This document shows, piece after piece, positions 31,881 through 33,752 of a stretch of DNA of 33,752 nucleotides. The position numbers were made by a program, and so were the translations under genes. The stretch's first letter is position 1; each line of letters starts with the position of its first letter. Origin of the DNA: Oscillospiraceae bacterium (GTDB taxonomy: Bacteria > Bacillota > Clostridia > Oscillospirales > CAG-382); NCBI GenBank assembly GCA_015064485.1, contig SVSD01000017.1, positions 1 through 33,752 of the forward strand. Reading direction: 5' to 3'. A model generated the notes under the pieces. It had not been told where the DNA came from. It made no database searches and saw only the letters and a list, made by a program, of their open reading frames with translations.

Positions 31881-33071
31881 ATGGGACTATTTGATATATT
31901 CAAGAAATCAATATCATCGACTAATCAAAATACAATACCAGCGTTTCAAGAAATACTGATTCCAGAACGTAGTGAGCCTCAACCACCGTTTATTCCTACT
32001 AGCAAGGAACAAATTGTTGCGACAGGATATGAGGCTTATTATAAAAATGGTGTTTTATACAATGTTAATCCAAGAAATAAGAGGGTTTCGCTAGATGAAG
32101 ACCGCCAAACAGCATATGATGCTCAATATATAGTTTTGAACAATGTCAAATACGATTTGGAAGATGCCAATAGTATAGCAAGTATTGTTGTTCCTCGTTA
32201 TGATGATATTAAGGGTGGTATGCCTCATACTACGTTTGATTTAGGCTACATTCTAAAAATGCGTGTCGGTAAGGAAGAACGCCCACATTTAGCCGTTCCT
32301 CTTGCTTATAAGACGGCTAATATTATGATGGCTTCTCCGATAGGTTGGCAGAAAAAGGACTATTATAGATTAGTTGTTCAATTATGGAGTATAGGGGAAA
32401 TTGCTTATGGCGATTATTTGTTACAAGAACTAAAAGCAAGGTTGCCTGTTGTGTTGGCTGATGATGAATATCGAGCAGGAAACAAAGATGTTTTTAGAAG
32501 AGAACTTAATATGGCTGACTATTTCAATACCGACTATTTAGAGATACCACACGAAACAGCAGTCTGTGAGGAATGTGCTCCTTACCAAAATAGAGTATAT
32601 TGTATTAGTGGTAAGGACAATCGTTTTCCCAAACTTCCCGATTTTATTATAGAGAACAAAGGTCTGCATTGTAATGTTCGATACTATTCATTTATTTATT
32701 ATGAGGGAAGAAAAATAACAAAGTACAAGTTTAATAAGAACGGCGATGTAAAGGAAGTTGAACTTGATGCTATTGCTCATAGCAATAGACCGTTCATTGA
32801 TGACCGAAGCACCATAGAAAAACAAAAGTACCTTGAATGGAAAGAGCATAACGACAAACGTTTAGAACGAGAGGAACGCTATTACGATAGAAATAATTGG
32901 ATAGAAAAATATAATAGCCGTTATGAATACTATCAAATCGTCAATAAGTTGGGAGAAAAGGCACCGAAAAGTTTTGACGGATATATGAAGATGAAGCGAG
33001 GAAACACAGCAAACTATCAAAAATTAGTTGTGTTGGCAGAGAAACAAGGGATAATTATAAACAATTTATAA
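31881..33071 (+). CDS. Unrecognised protein with a Mu-gpF-like Cys/His site
   Basis: 396 residues of no family I can name. It opens with MGLFDIFKKS, possibly a short amphipathic helix, and a Pro/Ser-rich stretch to about 40. The centre contains Cys229-x2-Cys232, then VYCISG (Cys241) and later HC (His263, Cys264) within LPDFIIENKGLHCNVRY. This C-x2-C...P-x-LP...HCN-R order recalls the metal site at the end of phage Mu gpF/SPP1 gp7-type minor head proteins (CPLC...PxLHPxCRC). No other phage structural gene is near. The last 100 residues are Glu/Arg/Lys/Tyr-rich. AAAGGAG precedes the ATG by about 9 bp. The codons look more AT-rich than in the operons upstream, which suggests acquired DNA. Confidence 0.8.
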   Translation: MGLFDIFKKSISSTNQNTIPAFQEILIPERSEPQPPFIPTSKEQIVATGYEAYYKNGVLYNVNPRNKRVSLDEDRQTAYDAQYIVLNNVKYDLEDANSIASIVVPRYDDIKGGMPHTTFDLGYILKMRVGKEERPHLAVPLAYKTANIMMASPIGWQKKDYYRLVVQLWSIGEIAYGDYLLQELKARLPVVLADDEYRAGNKDVFRRELNMADYFNTDYLEIPHETAVCEECAPYQNRVYCISGKDNRFPKLPDFIIENKGLHCNVRYYSFIYYEGRKITKYKFNKNGDVKEVELDAIAHSNRPFIDDRSTIEKQKYLEWKEHNDKRLEREERYYDRNNWIEKYNSRYEYYQIVNKLGEKAPKSFDGYMKMKRGNTANYQKLVVLAEKQGIIINNL

Positions 33072-33095
33072 AGCATTACGCAGGAGGGTAACAAA

Positions 33096-33752
33096 ATGGG
33101 AATAATGGATATATTTAATGCTTCAAAAATAAAAAAAGAAAATGAAAGACTATTAGCAGAATTAGAGAGTGCAAAAAAACTACTGACTCCAGAAATGATG
33201 GATGCGTGTAATTTAGAAAAACACATCCAGGAGTTGCAAGATAAAGAAACTGCAGTAAATAACAACATAAATAAAGCGAACACAACGCTCAATCAAATAC
33301 AAGCAACGATTGACAGCAAGCAAAAAATGCTTGTTGATGTCGATGAGCAGATATTATATCAGGACTTTGCCCTATATAAACCAAAGTATGATATGGTAAA
33401 TTCTGATGCATATAAAGATAGACTAAATAAAATTCGTGAAACGCAAAAGGAATTGATAAAAAAAGACCAAGCCGTTACAGGAAATATGAATTGGACTGTA
33501 AATGGTAGCAAATCCGAAGGTAAAAAAATGGTTAAGGATATGCAAAAACTTCTGTTGCGTGCATTTAACAGTGAATGTGATGAAGTTATTAACCGTGTTA
33601 CATATGCCAATATTGAACTTTCGGAAAAAAGATTACATTCTTCCTTTGAAGCAATTTCAAAACTTGGAAGAATTATGAGCGTTGCAATTACACATCAATA
33701 TTTAAAAGCAAAAATTGAAGAATTATATTTAGCCTTTGAATATAAGCAGAAA
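33096..33752 (+). CDS. DUF4041 protein, cut by the window edge
   Basis: The first 219 residues of an open frame that runs off the window. Residues about 10-85 form a coiled coil, opening with MGIMDIFNAS, which resembles the start of the gene before it. From about 88 on, YQDFALYKPKYDM, NWTVNGSKSEGKKM, LLLRAFNSECDEVI and LGRIMSVAITHQYL match what I know of DUF4041. In many proteins this domain precedes a T5orf172/GIY-YIG nuclease domain, found in phages and mobile elements; that part would lie outside the window. AGGAGGG at 33082-33088 gives a clear start. It lies 24 bp after the previous gene, probably as one operon. Confidence 0.85.
   Translation, partial: MGIMDIFNASKIKKENERLLAELESAKKLLTPEMMDACNLEKHIQELQDKETAVNNNINKANTTLNQIQATIDSKQKMLVDVDEQILYQDFALYKPKYDMVNSDAYKDRLNKIRETQKELIKKDQAVTGNMNWTVNGSKSEGKKMVKDMQKLLLRAFNSECDEVINRVTYANIELSEKRLHSSFEAISKLGRIMSVAITHQYLKAKIEELYLAFEYKQK

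Overview
The window looks like the chromosome of a low-GC, spore-former-lineage Firmicute, most likely an uncultured gut Clostridia (Oscillospirales or a relative). The case rests on AAGGAGG-type ribosome binding sites, TTGACA-N17-TATAAT promoters, a Spo0A-type regulator, a reverse rubrerythrin, LonA, YmfF/YmfH-like M16 proteins and a LysM-GH18 (SleL/YaaH-like) enzyme. Most of it is compact housekeeping DNA in operons. No gene-free stretch exceeds 300 bases; the longest are 31591-31880 and 21755-21997, and both are described below.

Layout. 40-1138 (-): reverse rubrerythrin and a PerR-like Fur-family regulator (oxygen and peroxide defence). 1191-4259 (-): lon-ysxC, ending in a terminator. 4324-5340 (+): a spo0A homologue with its own promoter and terminator. 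5332-10476 (-): a probable operon of a PDZ/radical-SAM DUF512 protein, der, plsY, a class B sortase and a small membrane protein. 10519-11510 (-): yceD-like DUF177 gene and rpmF, each with a consensus promoter. 11520-14486 (-): zur-znuA-znuC-znuB, a zinc-uptake operon with a Fur-type operator on its promoter. 14536-19615 (+): DUF951 gene, prfA, tsaC, coaE, a lytic transglycosylase and an M18 aminopeptidase. 19630-21754 (+): a TepA-like ClpP-fold protease gene between two compound hairpins, then a LysM-GH18 gene. 21919-23034 (+): a strongly expressed secreted protein with biased codon use, followed by a perfect palindrome. 23141-24067 (+): a DMT transporter. 24077-29585 (-): ymfF-ymfH-MBL hydrolase-lgt-folD. 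29646-31150 (+): a TIM-barrel isomerase-like gene and a NUDIX gene. 31176-31634 (+): ssrA (tmRNA). From 31710 to the end: an accessory-looking segment with three 20-bp iteron-like repeats and two genes, the second cut by the window edge.

The most interesting points are three. First, the Spo0A homologue has a near-perfect DNA-binding domain but a degenerate receiver: the phosphorylated Asp is Glu, one Asp of the metal-binding pair is Cys, and the MP after the phosphosite is MS. This suggests a phosphorylation-independent or constitutively active master regulator. Second, just behind ssrA, a common integration target, lies a two-gene cassette. It pairs an unrecognised protein carrying a Mu-gpF-like Cys/His site with a DUF4041 protein. 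Both begin with a similar MG-x-x-DIF N-terminus, and an exact 20-bp-period triple repeat lies upstream. Third, the tepA-like gene starts immediately after a terminator-like hairpin, which suggests attenuation or processing.
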